From Halictus rubicundus (lineage: Eukaryota > Arthropoda > Insecta > Hymenoptera > Halictidae), in NCBI RefSeq assembly GCF_050948215.1, contig NC_135150.1:20997943-21061942 (forward strand): DNA of 64,000 nt, written 5' to 3'. Shown here piece after piece: positions 34,960 to 47,000 of the stretch (position 1 is its first letter; every line of letters starts with the position of its first letter). The position numbers and the translations under genes were made by a program. The notes under the pieces are model-generated. The model was not told the DNA's origin. It was given only the letters and a program-made list of their open reading frames with translations, and did no database searches.

Positions 34960-37355
34960 ATGTCTGTCGTAACAAAAGGTATGTACAATTCTATTTGTTT
35001 ATTTTTTTTTGTCGGTTTCATTTCACATTAAATACATATACGTTGCGTGTACTTATATCAATTGAGACGAACTCTTTTATTGAAGTTTTTATTATTACTC
35101 GGCAATTCTAGATGTTTAATAAAACAATGAACAACGAAATAAATGACATTAAACAAAATTTTCGGTGACAAATGAAATAAAACTTTCCAATAATGGTAAA
35201 GAGGAAATTTTAACTATATACATATGTAGTATTATTATAATCAGTAATTGGAGTTGCAAGTTATCGATAAACGTAATACATGTAAACAAATTTTATGAAC
35301 CTGTTAACGATTTAGTAATTGAGATAATGTTTTTATCTTTAAATATCGACATTCTTCGAACTTTGGACTTTCTCCTCGCCAGTGGTTCTCATCTGATAAA
35401 TATGATCTAGGAAAATTGATCTCGAATCACTGAACATTTGAAAATATAGATGTGACGTATGATAATGCTGTAATGGATACATCGATATTTATATATTTTT
35501 TGTTTTGCAGGTGTTTTTATAGTTGCAGCAAAACGCACCCCATTTGGTACAATGGGTGGTGTATTTAAGAATAAAAGTGCAACTGAATTATCGGTTGTTG
35601 CTGCAACATCTGCTTTACAGTCTTCGGGATTGAAGCCTGAGAAGATTGACAGTGTTATATTTGGCAATGTGTTATCTGTATGTATATATAAATTGTATAT
35701 GAACAATCAAAGGTTTATTTGTCATGCTATATGTATAATAATTTAATTTAAAGTCTTCATCCAGCGATGGAAATTTCTTGGCAAGGCACGCAGCATTAAA
35801 ATCTGGAATTCCTATAGAAAAACCAGCCTTAACAGTTAACAGACTGTGTGGTTCTGGATTTCAGTCGATAGCATCTGGAGCACAAGTATAAGTTTGTTTT
35901 TTGCTATGCTATTAAAAAAATGTTGGAGTATTTTTCACAAGTATTTATATCTTTCAGAGTATTCTAACAGGGGAATCTAGAGTAGTTATGACGGGAGGCA
36001 CAGATAACATGAGCCAAGCACCTTTTATTGTGAGGAACGTTCGCTTTGGTACAATGTTAGGACAGAAATATGAATTCGAAGATTCCCTATGGCTTGGGCT
36101 ACTGGATACTTATTGCAATTTACCTATGGGAATGACTGCAGAGAAGCTTGGAGCCCAATACGGTTTAAAAAGAGAAGAAGTAGATCAATTTGCACTGAGA
36201 AGTCAACAGATGTGGAAAGCTGGTTAACATCTATGCATATCATATTGTCCATTGATTGATCAAATAAGTAACGAATTTTAAATATTTTAGCTAACGATGC
36301 CGGTCGTTTCAAGGAGGAAATGGCACCTGTAACGGTCAAAGTTAAGAAACAGGATGTTGTCGTTGACACGGATGAACATCCACGACCTAAAACGACTACT
36401 GAAACTCTAGCTAAGTTAGCTCCAGTTTTTCAGAAGGATGGTCTGGTTACAGCCGGTTCTGCATCAGTATGTTAAACATAATACAAAATGTTCCATTTGC
36501 AGTTCTACGATCAATTATTTCCTGAACTTTACTCTCAAGGGGAAGCTTGTAGAGGTGTGCGAGAACCCGAAAATGTCGGGAATTCTCAAATATGTGAGAA
36601 TCCCAAACGTTTTCGCGCACTGTATTATCTTTATATCGAACGTTCAGAAGTTATTCCTGACCACTTTGAATAACAGATAGTTCAGGAAATAGTTGCTCGT
36701 CAAACATAAGTACATAATTATCGTTTGGCATCGTTTAAACTTGTAAATGCTTGTTACAGGGTATTTGTGACGGTGCAGGAGTTGTTATCTTGGCTAGCGA
36801 AGAAGCCGTAAAAACGGAAGGACTTACGCCACTGGCACGATTAGTAGGCTACACGGTTGTAGGTGTAGAGCCCAGTATTATGGGAATTGGCCCTGCGCCA
36901 GCCATCAAACGGCTTCTTGAAATCACAAACAAAAAGCTGGACGATATGGAGCTCGTAGAAGTAATAATTATAAAGTGTGCTTTAAGTATCCATTCATCAG
37001 ACTACAACAAGATGTTAAGTAATTTATATTTGTTACTAGATTAACGAAGCTTTCGCGGCTCAAACGCTAGCCTGTGCAAAGGATCTTAACTTAGATATTA
37101 ATAAATTAAATGTGAACGGTGGTGCTATTGCTCTGGGACATCCTCTGGCTGCATCTGGCAGCAGAATTACTGCTCACTTGGTACACGAGCTCAGGTACAT
37201 TTATATTTAATATTAGGTTTCACGATATTGCATATTGTCTATGAACCGTAAAAATTTATTATCTTTACAGACGAAGGAAAACTGGAAAGTTTGGAATTGG
37301 CTCTGCGTGCATTGGCGGAGGTCAAGGAATTGCTGTAATGGTGGAAGTCCTGTAA
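34960..37355 (+). CDS. Acaa2: Mitochondrial 3-ketoacyl-CoA thiolase (ACAA2)
   Basis: Last enzyme of the mitochondrial beta-oxidation spiral; splits 3-ketoacyl-CoA with CoA to acetyl-CoA and a shortened acyl-CoA. Eight exons (34960-34978, 35511-35677, 35754-35885, 35958-36222, 36291-36466, 36760-36960, 37040-37194, 37271-37355) encode 399 residues, the usual length. Nucleophile Cys94 sits in NRLCGSGFQSI, His354 in GGAIALGHPLAASG, and the proton-relay Cys385 in GSACIGGGQG. GGTDNMSQAPF and MAPVTVKVKK are further family blocks. As in mammalian ACAA2 the N-terminus (MSVVTKGVFIVAAKRTPFG) has no long cleavable presequence. Intron 1 is over 500 nt and intron 5 contains a truncated hAT-type MITE. Confidence 0.96.
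36550..36622. mobile_element. Truncated hAT-type MITE in Acaa2 intron 5
   Basis: Begins TAGAGGTGTGCGAGAACCCG, continues AAAATGTCGGG, and ends in a decayed inverted copy (CGTTTTCGCGCACTGTA). It shares its end with the nested element at 11833-11990. I see no target-site duplication. Confidence 0.55.
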
Positions 37356-37587
37356 TTATAAAGGGTCGAACTGGAAAATACGAATTGTGCAATAAGCGTG
37401 ATTTACTTCAACAGATATATATACTATGAAAAACACAATCAAGTTTTATATTTTTTATACGCAGTATACAAGAGGAAACACGTTAAAAAAATATGATTGT
37501 ATATTATATATATAGTGTTAAAAGGAATGTAATGTTACTAATTGTTACAAAAATATATACTTTTTAATCATTTTCTACAGGGAGGTC

Positions 37588-37593
37588 TTTATT
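37588..37593 (-). terminator. Polyadenylation signal of the odorant receptor
   Basis: AATAAA on the minus strand, 13 bases beyond the stop codon of the receptor gene. Confidence 0.5.
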
Positions 37594-37606
37594 ATGAGCA
37601 TCGGAT

Positions 37607-39954
37607 TCAAGCGCTCGTCGAAGTTTGTAGGACCGTAAAAATGGAGTAAGACATGCGCAGAATCTGTAAGATTATGTTGACGCGTTTAGAAACATATATG
37701 ACGCGTTCTGTAGGATACTTACGCGAACAAAATTCTGTAACGACAGCTCCATGATGTTCCCGACAGATAGAATGAGCGGTCGTTGAGCTCTGGTAATTAT
37801 AATTTGTATAGCCTGTTTGAAGTTGTTGGTTTTCTGCCACCATTTGTTCGTGTACGCGGCGAGACTAATATCTAAGCTCTGCGAAGGCAGTGTTTTAATA
37901 GAACCGAATCGTCTTTTGCAAACGGACCAATTCGCAATGGTTACATACGTGAAGATACAGCTCGTTGCCATGCCAACAAAATATAAAGATCTGATATGTC
38001 ATACAGCACATATACATCAGCATGCCGAACAGAATATGGGGAACATAAACTTTCATCTGCAATAAATGCAGAGCACGCTTCTATATTTAGAACAACGGAC
38101 AATAGGAATTACGATATATACCTGTGCTATATTGAAAGCTATTAAACAGATAATATTACAATTCACTAGGAATTGGAAGAATATCGACATGCCAAAAATA
38201 TTCTGGACCTCTTTCGAGAAGCTGCAAATGTTAAATTATTGTACCATACGAGTTTCATATTAAAGGTGCTAATACACTAGCAACTTGTGACATTTTTTGT
38301 GAGAGCGACTCTCGTGACACGTGTGAACTCAGAGAGTGAAACAATATATTTGTAATATTTGCAAACAAGTGTACACGTTTCTGCAAGTTGCTCCCGCAAG
38401 AAAATGTCGCAAGTTACTTGCTGGTGTGTTCGCACCTTTAGACTCGCGTTACCTGACCTGATACTTTACTTGGTAACTTACTCGAATATCAAGTTGCTAT
38501 GCTCAACGCAGAGCTTTAAATTTTCATACTGTCTGTTAGAAGCTTTAATATCGTTCTCATTTTCTATATTAATTGATTGTCGAGTTTCGCTGTTCAGTGA
38601 AGCAATGTTGCGGTTCAGAATAGTTAGCTGGCAACAGGCAATTGTAATGAGTCCCGTCACCAGAGTATCAATCGCTATATTGTTGAAGCAGCAAAGAATG
38701 ATCGCTACAGCTTGATACAGAGACGTGATCTCGAAAGCTGGCGATGATGTCGTGTTATAGGGATACCAGCCCAATAACGGTAGCTCCTTAGATCTTTTAC
38801 TGAGCAGATCGATCACTGGTTTAGCTCCCCAGGAGACTACGGCCATCGTCCCGAAGAATTGATACGTGATGTGATGAAAAATACCTTGCCAAGTGTAATA
38901 TGTTACAACTCGTTCGTATTTCACATTGTCCCGACTGAACATTTCGCAGTCCGTGATGTCGATTAGCTGCTGAATGCGGTTATGCCGACGTAGAATATAA
39001 ATAATCTACCCGTGAAAATTAATTCGCCAGTTCAATTGAATTCAATCGACAAGAAATTGAAGGCGTTATTTTGAATGAAAAGAAATGTGCGATGGCCGGG
39101 AATCGAACCCGGAAATCAACTGCTTGGTAGATTACTATGACCGTTACACCGCCATTGCACAATGATAGACATTTTCGAAAAATGTTTAAACAGTTCTTAA
39201 AAAGATCTGTTCATGAAGAAATATTGGTCCCTGAGTTAGATGTGAATTCTTTACGGATTTTTTAACAGCTATATTAATCGAGACTATTTTGTCGTCAATC
39301 ATTTTTTAAAAGCAAAAGGAAATTTGAGAATATATTTTCATATGCTCCAAGGAATGTTGAAAAAATTCTAGAATTATAAAAACTGACGAGGAACGTGTAA
39401 AACTTTATTCCATTTGTATAGTTTTTAATGAAGCAAAATGAAGTATAATAATTTAGACTTTAGACAAAATCAAAGTATAAAGATGGCTGTCCGAAAGGGT
39501 TTAGGTCATATAAATTCTTTGTCACGAGGCTCAGTACTATAAGACAAGGGGAATAATGCAATAATGTTGCACAATTTCAGCGGTGGATTTACTGTTTTGC
39601 TCTTTATTTTCATTTAAATAGACAACGAATTCTCTTTACCATTTAAGATTAATTTATTAGCAATTATCTTGTACGAACCTTGTAAGCGTGGGTAGCATTA
39701 GTCATGAGGACAGTTGCTCCTGCAACAACTTCGTCCATGCTGTGCCGTTTCACGACAATATGTGCGATTTCAGTGGTGAGAAAGACTCCCAACAGAAAGC
39801 TGAAACTGCAAACAGTGTACACGAGATACAAACACCGATATCTGCCACTGGTAGGCCACATTCCCATATAATAAATCATCGACAGACTGATGTGCAAATG
39901 CTTATTTGGCGAAATATGCCTGCGTTTCGTTCGGTTCAGTGCGAACACGTCCAT
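37607..39954 (-). CDS. Odorant receptor, insect 7tm_6 family
   Basis: Ligand-selective subunit of the insect olfactory receptor channels, which works with Orco in sensory neuron membranes. Six exons (39679-39954, 38482-39005, 38122-38221, 37949-38056, 37723-37878, 37607-37663) encode 406 residues, typical for the family. The diagnostic C-terminal blocks are intact: VQNIFGMSIFFQFLVNCNII in exon 3, FCWHGNELYLH in exon 4 and ITRAQRPLILSVGNIMELSL in exon 5, then a short last exon with SYSIFTVLQ. The N-terminal exon starts MDVFALNRTKRRHISPNKHL. No frame breaks are seen, so it looks functional. Which odour it detects cannot be told. It is single here, not in a tandem array. Intron 1 contains a tRNA-like sequence and intron 2 is two-thirds MITE. 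Confidence 0.93.
38263..38438. mobile_element. TA-flanked MITE, copy 2 (176 bp, odorant receptor intron 2)
   Basis: Starts AAGGTGCTAATACACTAGCA and ends, reversed, AAGGTGCGAACACACCAGCA, each running into AACTTG-type sequence; TA flanks both ends (38261-38262, 38439-38440). It is an internally deleted relative of the 423-bp copy in Gale. Confidence 0.8.
39089..39158 (-). pseudogene. tRNA-like sequence, glycine-type, probably a pseudogene
   Basis: Seventy bases on the minus strand with a 7-bp acceptor stem (one A-C mismatch), a perfect T arm CCGGGTTCGATTCCCGG containing the pol III B box, and an A-box-like region. Aligned to tRNA-Gly, the loop reads CTACCAA (anticodon ACC). The anticodon stem is mostly mismatched or wobble, so it is unlikely to be a working tRNA. 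It lies in intron 1 of the odorant receptor, on the same strand. Confidence 0.45.
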
Positions 39955-41763
39955 CCTTCCAGGGAAATGCCTTGATATTGCTGTACTCAGAAATTGTTTG
40001 ATAACAGTACAGTCGTGTATTCAGTATGCTAAGTATTAGCCTATTGTTTCCGCGTAGGGTTGCTAGGCCTCAGTTAGGGGACCTCAAGATCCGCTAAACT
40101 ACAATTGCGTTGTTTCCGTGCGTTTCCATTTAATCGAGTAATGTTTGATGGATGAAGTTACAGTGCATCACTCTTTGATTACAGAGGAGACGCATGAAAA
40201 CGTAATGGCGAATCGATGCGCCATAAGTAGCCGCAGATTAATTTTGTACACGCAGGTACAGTATCACGCACGAATTCTGCGGGCCGGACGTCGTCGCGCG
40301 TCGTAGTTTCCGGTCCCCATCGTCCAGCGAATTTCATTTAGCATTTACTTAGATTCTGCGTTAACTACTAAGTGGATTTATCAATTATTAGGCTAAAATC
40401 CACAGCGGAAAAATTTTCGACAAATTCCGGAAGGTGCGCTAAATTTTCTGATCGATTAAATAAATTTTACTTATAGAAACACGCCGCTAAAGAAAACTCG
40501 TTTACTAGACTTATGCAGCAATAATAAAAATTAGTAGATCCAATGTTGAACAGCAAAAAACATTTAAAGAGTTTAGGGATATTGTTGCATCGTTTGCAAT
40601 TCTATATAATTCTTGGAAGAAGAAATAAATGTCTGTAATTCCTGTATTTCGCAATTTTTATTTTGCATAGAAATCACCCATTTCAATGAATATAGGAGAA
40701 ATCTTGAGCCAGTATACCTTTTAAGAAACGAGCGATCTATCAGTGTAATATGTCACAATGCCACCGATAAAGTGATCCAGTTGATCCATCGCTCTACAGA
40801 TTGATAAAGCGTCATTGAATATTACGGTAGAAAAAGAAGCAATCGTTCGACAGATAAGTTTATTTTTCCCTGAAACAGTGAATGCACAGTCCAGGTTCTA
40901 ATGGTACGTTTAAATTTGTTGCAGAAGAACTAAATACAATAATGTGGTACCAACATGAAGGACATGATGGCCCGACCACGCATACGGAAATCCAGGAGTA
41001 GTATCTCGAAATTGAAAGTTTACCTTATTTATGACCAGAGTCAGACCTAGTTTTCTCTGTGATCTCTACAACGTGTTTAAAAAAAAAAGTAAACAAACGC
41101 CGGAGCAGGCTTACATTGACACGGAGCCAGAGTCGTGCTAATTCAGTTACGTTGTAATTCAATTGCACAATTGAATTACATTGTATTTCAATTATATAGT
41201 AATTCAACTACGTTGTAACTGAATTACATAATTCAAACCGTGATGTAGCGTGCACGAATACGGAAAATTCAAGTCAGTACAGAAAAGGAAAAAGTTGTTC
41301 AAAATATCGAAATTTATAACATATTTAAATTTTATCAAAATCGGAGAGGAGTACCTCTTTGTAAATAATTACCTTTTTTTATTGCATTGTATTCTATGCG
41401 TCATATCTATAACAAAACTTTAAAACATAATTGAAGACTTTGCAACGAAAAAGGCCAGAAAAATTACATAATAATACTCTAGTATTCTATATCATATGTA
41501 ATAATGTGTTTATTATAATCCATTTATTTAGAAGTGTTCTTCTTTTTGGCCCGCACACTTTTTGAACTCGGCTCTGTAGAAGTTTACGGCGGCCCTGTGC
41601 AGAATTATACATATGTAGATTGGCCGCTGATCCAGCCTCTCGACGGTAGAAATGGTGTCGAGGAATGTTGCATTCCAGTCGAGTATAGCCTGATTATCAC
41701 GAAGTTTCGTCGTCGGCAGGGTGCTCGAAGTAAGTTGTTTCAGTTACCGTAAGTTTACGAGTA
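39955..41763. other. Spacer upstream of the odorant receptor
   Basis: About 1.8 kb with no gene I can identify. It contains a GC-rich patch near 40255-40330, an imperfect palindrome at 41139-41230 built from AATTCAACTACGTTGTAA units, and a GC-richer island at 41532-41755 open on both strands (see findings). Confidence 0.4.
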
Positions 41764-42407
41764 CAGTGAATTCTCGATATATGTCAACAACACGGGTCTT
41801 GCCAGCGTCGTGTATTGTCCAGGAGACACTATTCTTTGATCCGTTCCGAACGTAGGAAAGGAAAGCGATGCTCGCCGCCGAAGTGTGTAAACATAACACG
41901 GGTCGGGTATATTGGTGTGAGACCAGAGGACCACTACTAATCCAACAACAAAACTTCTTTATTTTTCATTATCTTTTTATGGAACTTTCATCAAAATATT
42001 CGTGGCATTTTTCTAAGGAAAACGATACCCAATATGATATAATTCTGATGCTATTTACTTGTGTAATGAACGATGAAAGTTACGGTGATTTCTCTATATA
42101 TCCCCACCACCGCGGGGTATATCACGTGAGGGGCCGCGAAGTTCGACAGGCCTCAGACGCCGAAGAGTCTAAAAACAACACTACTGATCCAATCGTGTTT
42201 GGTATCATTTTAATAAAAAAAATTCCACAAATATATTGGTCAGTCTCATGAAAAAATAATTAATAATAAAAAAGTTTCAGTTTTGATTTAAAGGCCTGAG
42301 CCCACGCCAGTCTTTCATTTTTCCCTAAGGCCCACCGTCCACAGAGCGTCGCGTCAGAGACGCGTACACGAAAAAATATCGCTTGCTATCTCTTGCTGTG
42401 TTGCAAT

Positions 42408-43586
42408 TAGTGATCCCTATACACGTACACGTACACGTCCCGACACGTCCCCGTACACGTGTAATTAATATATCCGTGCAGAAGTCCGGATACTATTTAA
42501 TACACGTGTTTACGTGTATAAAAATATGCGGATAATGCACGTATAACTGTGAACTTGAATATACGGGTACACGTGTATTATCCGTGTATTTTGATACGGA
42601 TATACGGATACACGGATAGTACATTGAAGTATACAAGAGTTGCCATGATAGGTTTCGAAAATTAACAAACAGCATAATTTCTGTTAATAAACCTTAATCA
42701 ATTAACTGTTTATTTTGATGAAGAAAAACCAAAGTGTTTACATTTTCCGGCAAAAGACGGTTCCTTTTTGCTGTAACAATATTTCCAGCAGACGAGAAGC
42801 ACCGTTCAGACATGGCTGACGTTGCTGGCATAGTTAAATATTTTTTAGCGATTTTGGATATTCTTGGATACTTGTGTGTCCTTGCCTTCCACCATTCATA
42901 TGGATCCAAATCAAACCGTAGTTGTGGCTCAGAGATGTATGTACATTTCAAATTCGGCATCTAAATGATTAACATCATTTATTTCATCGTAAAGAAATTG
43001 AAGGGCACTTTTATTTTTTGAGTTTTCTGTCCTCACTTCTCGAACAGGAGAGTCTTCGAGCGAACATTTCACTTTTCGTTTCATGTTCAAGATTTTTATA
43101 CCGTGGATCTAAAAAGGGAGCTATATGGAACAGTGAAATAGTATCACCGTCATTCCATTCGAATTTGAAACGTTTTGTAATTTCGGAAATGAACCTTTCC
43201 TTTATTGTAGTCAAAATATCATTATCACGTATGTTTAAATGTTTTTCGACGACTTTTTTAATTATAGGTCTCATCATTGAGGCACAAGGGATTCTATTAT
43301 TGTCCATTCGCATTCAGAAATTTCGAGACTTTTTGCCATGGTTGCAGTGATGACGGTTCGGTCTGCTAACACATTTAACAGTGGGCATCTATTTCTGCAT
43401 AACCTGTCCAGTACGCTTTTCCAATAAGTCTTACACAAGTTGAAGATCATGCAACTATAACATCAGTATTTCGATACACGTGTACACGTTTACTTCAGTA
43501 CCCGTGTATCCGTGTATAAAGAAGTACACGGATTAAAATACGTGAATACGTGTATCCTCAATACACGTCCAAAACCGTGAACTCTA
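42408..43586 (-). mobile_element. Degraded hAT transposon
   Basis: An 1179-bp element beginning TAGTGATCCC and ending with the inverted start TAGAGTTCAC, flanked by near-identical 8-bp duplications GTTGCAAT (42400-42407) and GTTGCAAC (43587-43594). Both ends carry many ACACGTGTAT-like subterminal repeats, typical transposase-binding sites. Inside, on the minus strand, are remains of a hAT transposase: a piece at 43011-43313 with HIAPFLDPRYKNL, and the C-terminal dimerisation domain at 42694-42960 with YPRISKIAKKYL and SAMSERCFSSAGNIV. A frameshift separates them and the catalytic N-terminal half is missing, so it cannot encode an active enzyme. Confidence 0.85.
42694..43313 (-). pseudogene. 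hAT transposase remnant (C-terminal half)
   Basis: Two open pieces in different frames encode the end of the RNase H-like region and the hAT dimerisation domain (ATSAMSERCFSSAGNIVTAKR, LPENVNTLVFLHQN). The reading frame is broken near 42960-43010. The BED zinc finger and the first catalytic acidic residues are not present. Similar proteins in insects are often called zinc finger BED domain-containing proteins. Confidence 0.85.
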
Positions 43587-44089
43587 GTTGCAACCAATAT
43601 AAAATAATAGACGTTTGCCCACGAAGCGTCATCGTTGGGTCATCGTCGCAACATGCAGTCGTCATTGCGCCTAGCCACACACATATTCCTCTTCACCCAC
43701 TACTCCGTCCTTTTTTGCGTTGCAACTTTCATCGTTCATTACGCAAGTAAATATCATCGGAATTATATCATATTTGGTATCATTTAAATTAGAAAAGTGC
43801 CACGAATATTTTGTTGAAAGTTCCATAAAAAAATAATGAAAAATAAAGAAGTTTTGTTATTGGAGTAGTAGTGGTCTACTGGTCTCACACCGATATACCT
43901 GACCTGTGTTCTGTTTACACTCCTCGGTGCCCGAAGCCTCTCGAGATTTGCGGTAGTGGGGATAGTTCCGCGATATTTATCAGCCAACCCTTTGCGTCAT
44001 ATATGTATAGAGAAATCACTGTATTGCCCGGCGGTTGTCGTCTACACCAGAACCTGATCAACAGTGCACTTCACAAACGCTGAGAGACC

Positions 44090-47000
44090 ATGGCAGCCTC
44101 CGCAGTGCTCAGCAAAGACGTGGCTGACATCGAGGCAAGCAAAAATTCGCGCGTTTGTCACGAATCGAGTTGTCATTTATATTGCGCATCATTTCTCTAC
44201 AGAATCTTCTAAGCCTAAATCCGAAGATACAGCCGTTCGCGAATTTGGTCCCGTCGGCGCAAACGAAGGAGAACAAGAAGAAGTGGAAGAGGAACGTGAA
44301 CGAAAAATGCAGCGTAAGAGTATTTCTTTTTTATTTATAGCCTGTTTGCCGTCGAATGCTGTCTCCTTGATTCCGCGATTGTAAGACCAGTGTTATGGCG
44401 GATCGCGATGATCAAACGTTTGTAGAAAAATTATGTAACGGGAATGTCCGATATCTCGGGGATCGGTACCGATAAAGATTTTATACGTACGAACGATAAC
44501 GAATTTGTTACAGAAATGTCCACCGTTGATAAAGAACTTCGACGACATCAAGCACACCACTCTGAGCGAACGTGCCGCGCTCAAGGAATCCGCGCGATGC
44601 CTGAAGTGCACCGATGCACCCTGCCAGAAGTCCTGCCCGACGCAGCTCGACATCAAGTCCTTTATCACCTCCATATCCAACAAGAATTACTATGGAGCCG
44701 CGAAGGCGATCCTCTCCGACAATCCGCTAGGGCTGACGTGCGGCATGGTCTGCCCTACGAGCGACCTTTGCGTGGGCGGATGCAACCTGCACGCGTCCGA
44801 AGAGGGGCCCATCAATATCGGTGGCCTTCAGCAGTTCGCTACCGATGTAAGATCACTCTAAAATAGAGGATACAGCTGAGCAAAGCTGAGCCGTGCTATT
44901 TGAGACCTATTCCACTAAAAACGGATGTAAGATCACTCTAAAATAGAGGATATGGCTAAGCAAAGCTGGGCCATGCTATTCGAGATCTATGCGTTTTCTG
45001 TGAAAACACAACGAGGCACAACTTCCCCTCTTTAAACTGTTAGTTCTAGCGTACTATCTTTTATTATACATATAGTTTTCCAATATCACAGTTTATTTCA
45101 GTCGCAAACTGGTTACAGCGAATCTTAGCTACCGACTTGCAAGTTTAGCTTTTCGATGGATTCCCAACTTAATACATTGTCGACCGGAGACGCCGATTGA
45201 CGTTTTATTTTGCTAACGTTGCTAGCACAAGAAAGCTGCAAACAAAGCTTGATAGCGATATAGGTACTTTTTAGAGCATTTAAGGTATCCGCGGTTATCC
45301 TAGTTTCGGCTAAATTTGTTAAAATATATCTACCACCATTTGTTTCCTTCGGCGTTAAAATTAATTTGACTATCTACGAGTAAGCTGCGAGATTGTGTAC
45401 GTCACATATGCGTGACGGTGGTAGCGAACGTGTTAATCCTTTCTCTGGTGATTAGAGTCTAATTAAACCCGCGTTTCCCGGTCCACAGATCTTTAAGCAG
45501 ATGAACATCCCGCAAACGCGGATCCCAGGGCAGAAGGTAGCACACGCGGACACAAAAATTGCGATGTTCGGTTGCGGTCCGGCTTCCCTGTCTTGCGCCA
45601 CGTTTCTCGCGCGATTGGGTTACGATGACATTACGATTTTCGAGAAACAGTCCTACATCGGTGGTCTAAGTTCGTCGGAAATCCCGCAGTATCGGTTGCC
45701 CTACGAGGTCGTCAACTTCGAGGTTGATCTCGTTAAGGATCTAGGCGTGAAGATCGAGCTGGGCAGAGCCCTGTCTGAACAGGATCTAACGATACAGGTG
45801 TCTGCACGCTTTCCTGACAGTATGCAATTTCTAGCAACGATGTTTATACAACTATCATCATTGTAGGGTCTCCAAGATGACGGATACAAAGCCATTTTCC
45901 TGGGAATCGGTCTCCCGGAAGCAAAAACCAGTCCGATTTTTGCGAGCCTCACAGCGGAAATGGGATTCTTCACGTCGAAGAGCTTCCTACCGAAAGTGGC
46001 AACGGGTAGCAAGCCGGGATTATGTCAATGCAAGAGTTATCAGCTGCCCTCTCTTCATGGGAACGTTGTGGTCCTCGGAGCTGGCGATACGGCTTTCGAT
46101 TGCGCCACTTCCGCACTGCGATGTGGCGCCAGGAAGGTCTATGTGGTGTTTAGGAAAGGGTTCACGAATGTTCGAGCTGTTCCTGAAGAGGTGACGGTTG
46201 TTCGCTGCATTGGTAACCCTTGGACGGCGGTGGCATTACTTACAGTATACTCTTCTTTGTAGATTTTTTGAACGCTTTCTTCTTATCGAAATTGATCTAA
46301 ATATTAGGTCAGTCCAAAAGTTCCTGCCCGATTTCGTAATAAAATACAAGGAATCAGGCACGAATGTTTGCACTGACCTAATATTTTTTGTGAGAAGAAG
46401 AGCGAACAGAAAATCTAGAAAGATGAATGAATATATACCCGTCTTCCGAGGGTCCAAGCTGCTTTCCCTCTATTCCTCAAATCATGTTTTTACGTACGTT
46501 CAGCTCGAGCTAGCGAGGGTAGAGAAATGCGAGTTCATCCCCTTCCAATCTCCGAGGCAAGTCATCACTCGCAACGGGAAAATAGTCGCTATAGAATTCT
46601 GTCGAACAGAGGAAACGGAGAGTGGCGACTGGGTGGAGGATGAGGATCAAGTGTGCAGACTGAAAGCAGACTTCGTCATCTCAGCTTTTGGATCTGGACT
46701 GCAGGACATCAGCGGTGAGGACACTGATCACAGTGATCCATATATTAGATGATTGCAAAAGTTCGTGCCCCTTTTGTAGTCCTCCTGAGAAAAATACAAA
46801 GAAGAATGTTTTTCAGTGATAAAAGCGATGGCGCCCGTCAAGCTGAACAAATGGAACCTACCGGAAACGAACGATGAGACTATGAGCACCTCCGTGCCAG
46901 GGGTCTTCTGCGGCGGAGACCTCGCTGGCGTTGCAAACACCACCGTGGAATCTGTGAATGATGGGAAAGCGGCAGCTTGGTACATGCATAAATTTATTCA

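Larger units (their letters stand above)
41764..44021. mobile_element. Composite nest of TA-flanked inverted-repeat elements
   Basis: The ends are inverted: CAGTGAATTCTCGATATATG at 41764 and, reversed from 44021, CAGTGATTTCTCTATACATA, with TA outside each end. Long internal inverted repeats follow: 41881-42081 is about 85 percent the reverse complement of 43745-43920. A third, diverged unit starts CGGTGATTTCTCTATATA at 42084. The nest therefore contains several related elements. A separate hAT element (42408-43586) sits in its middle. The right end is 68 bp from the Dpyd start codon, so it may supply part of the Dpyd 5' region. Confidence 0.65.
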
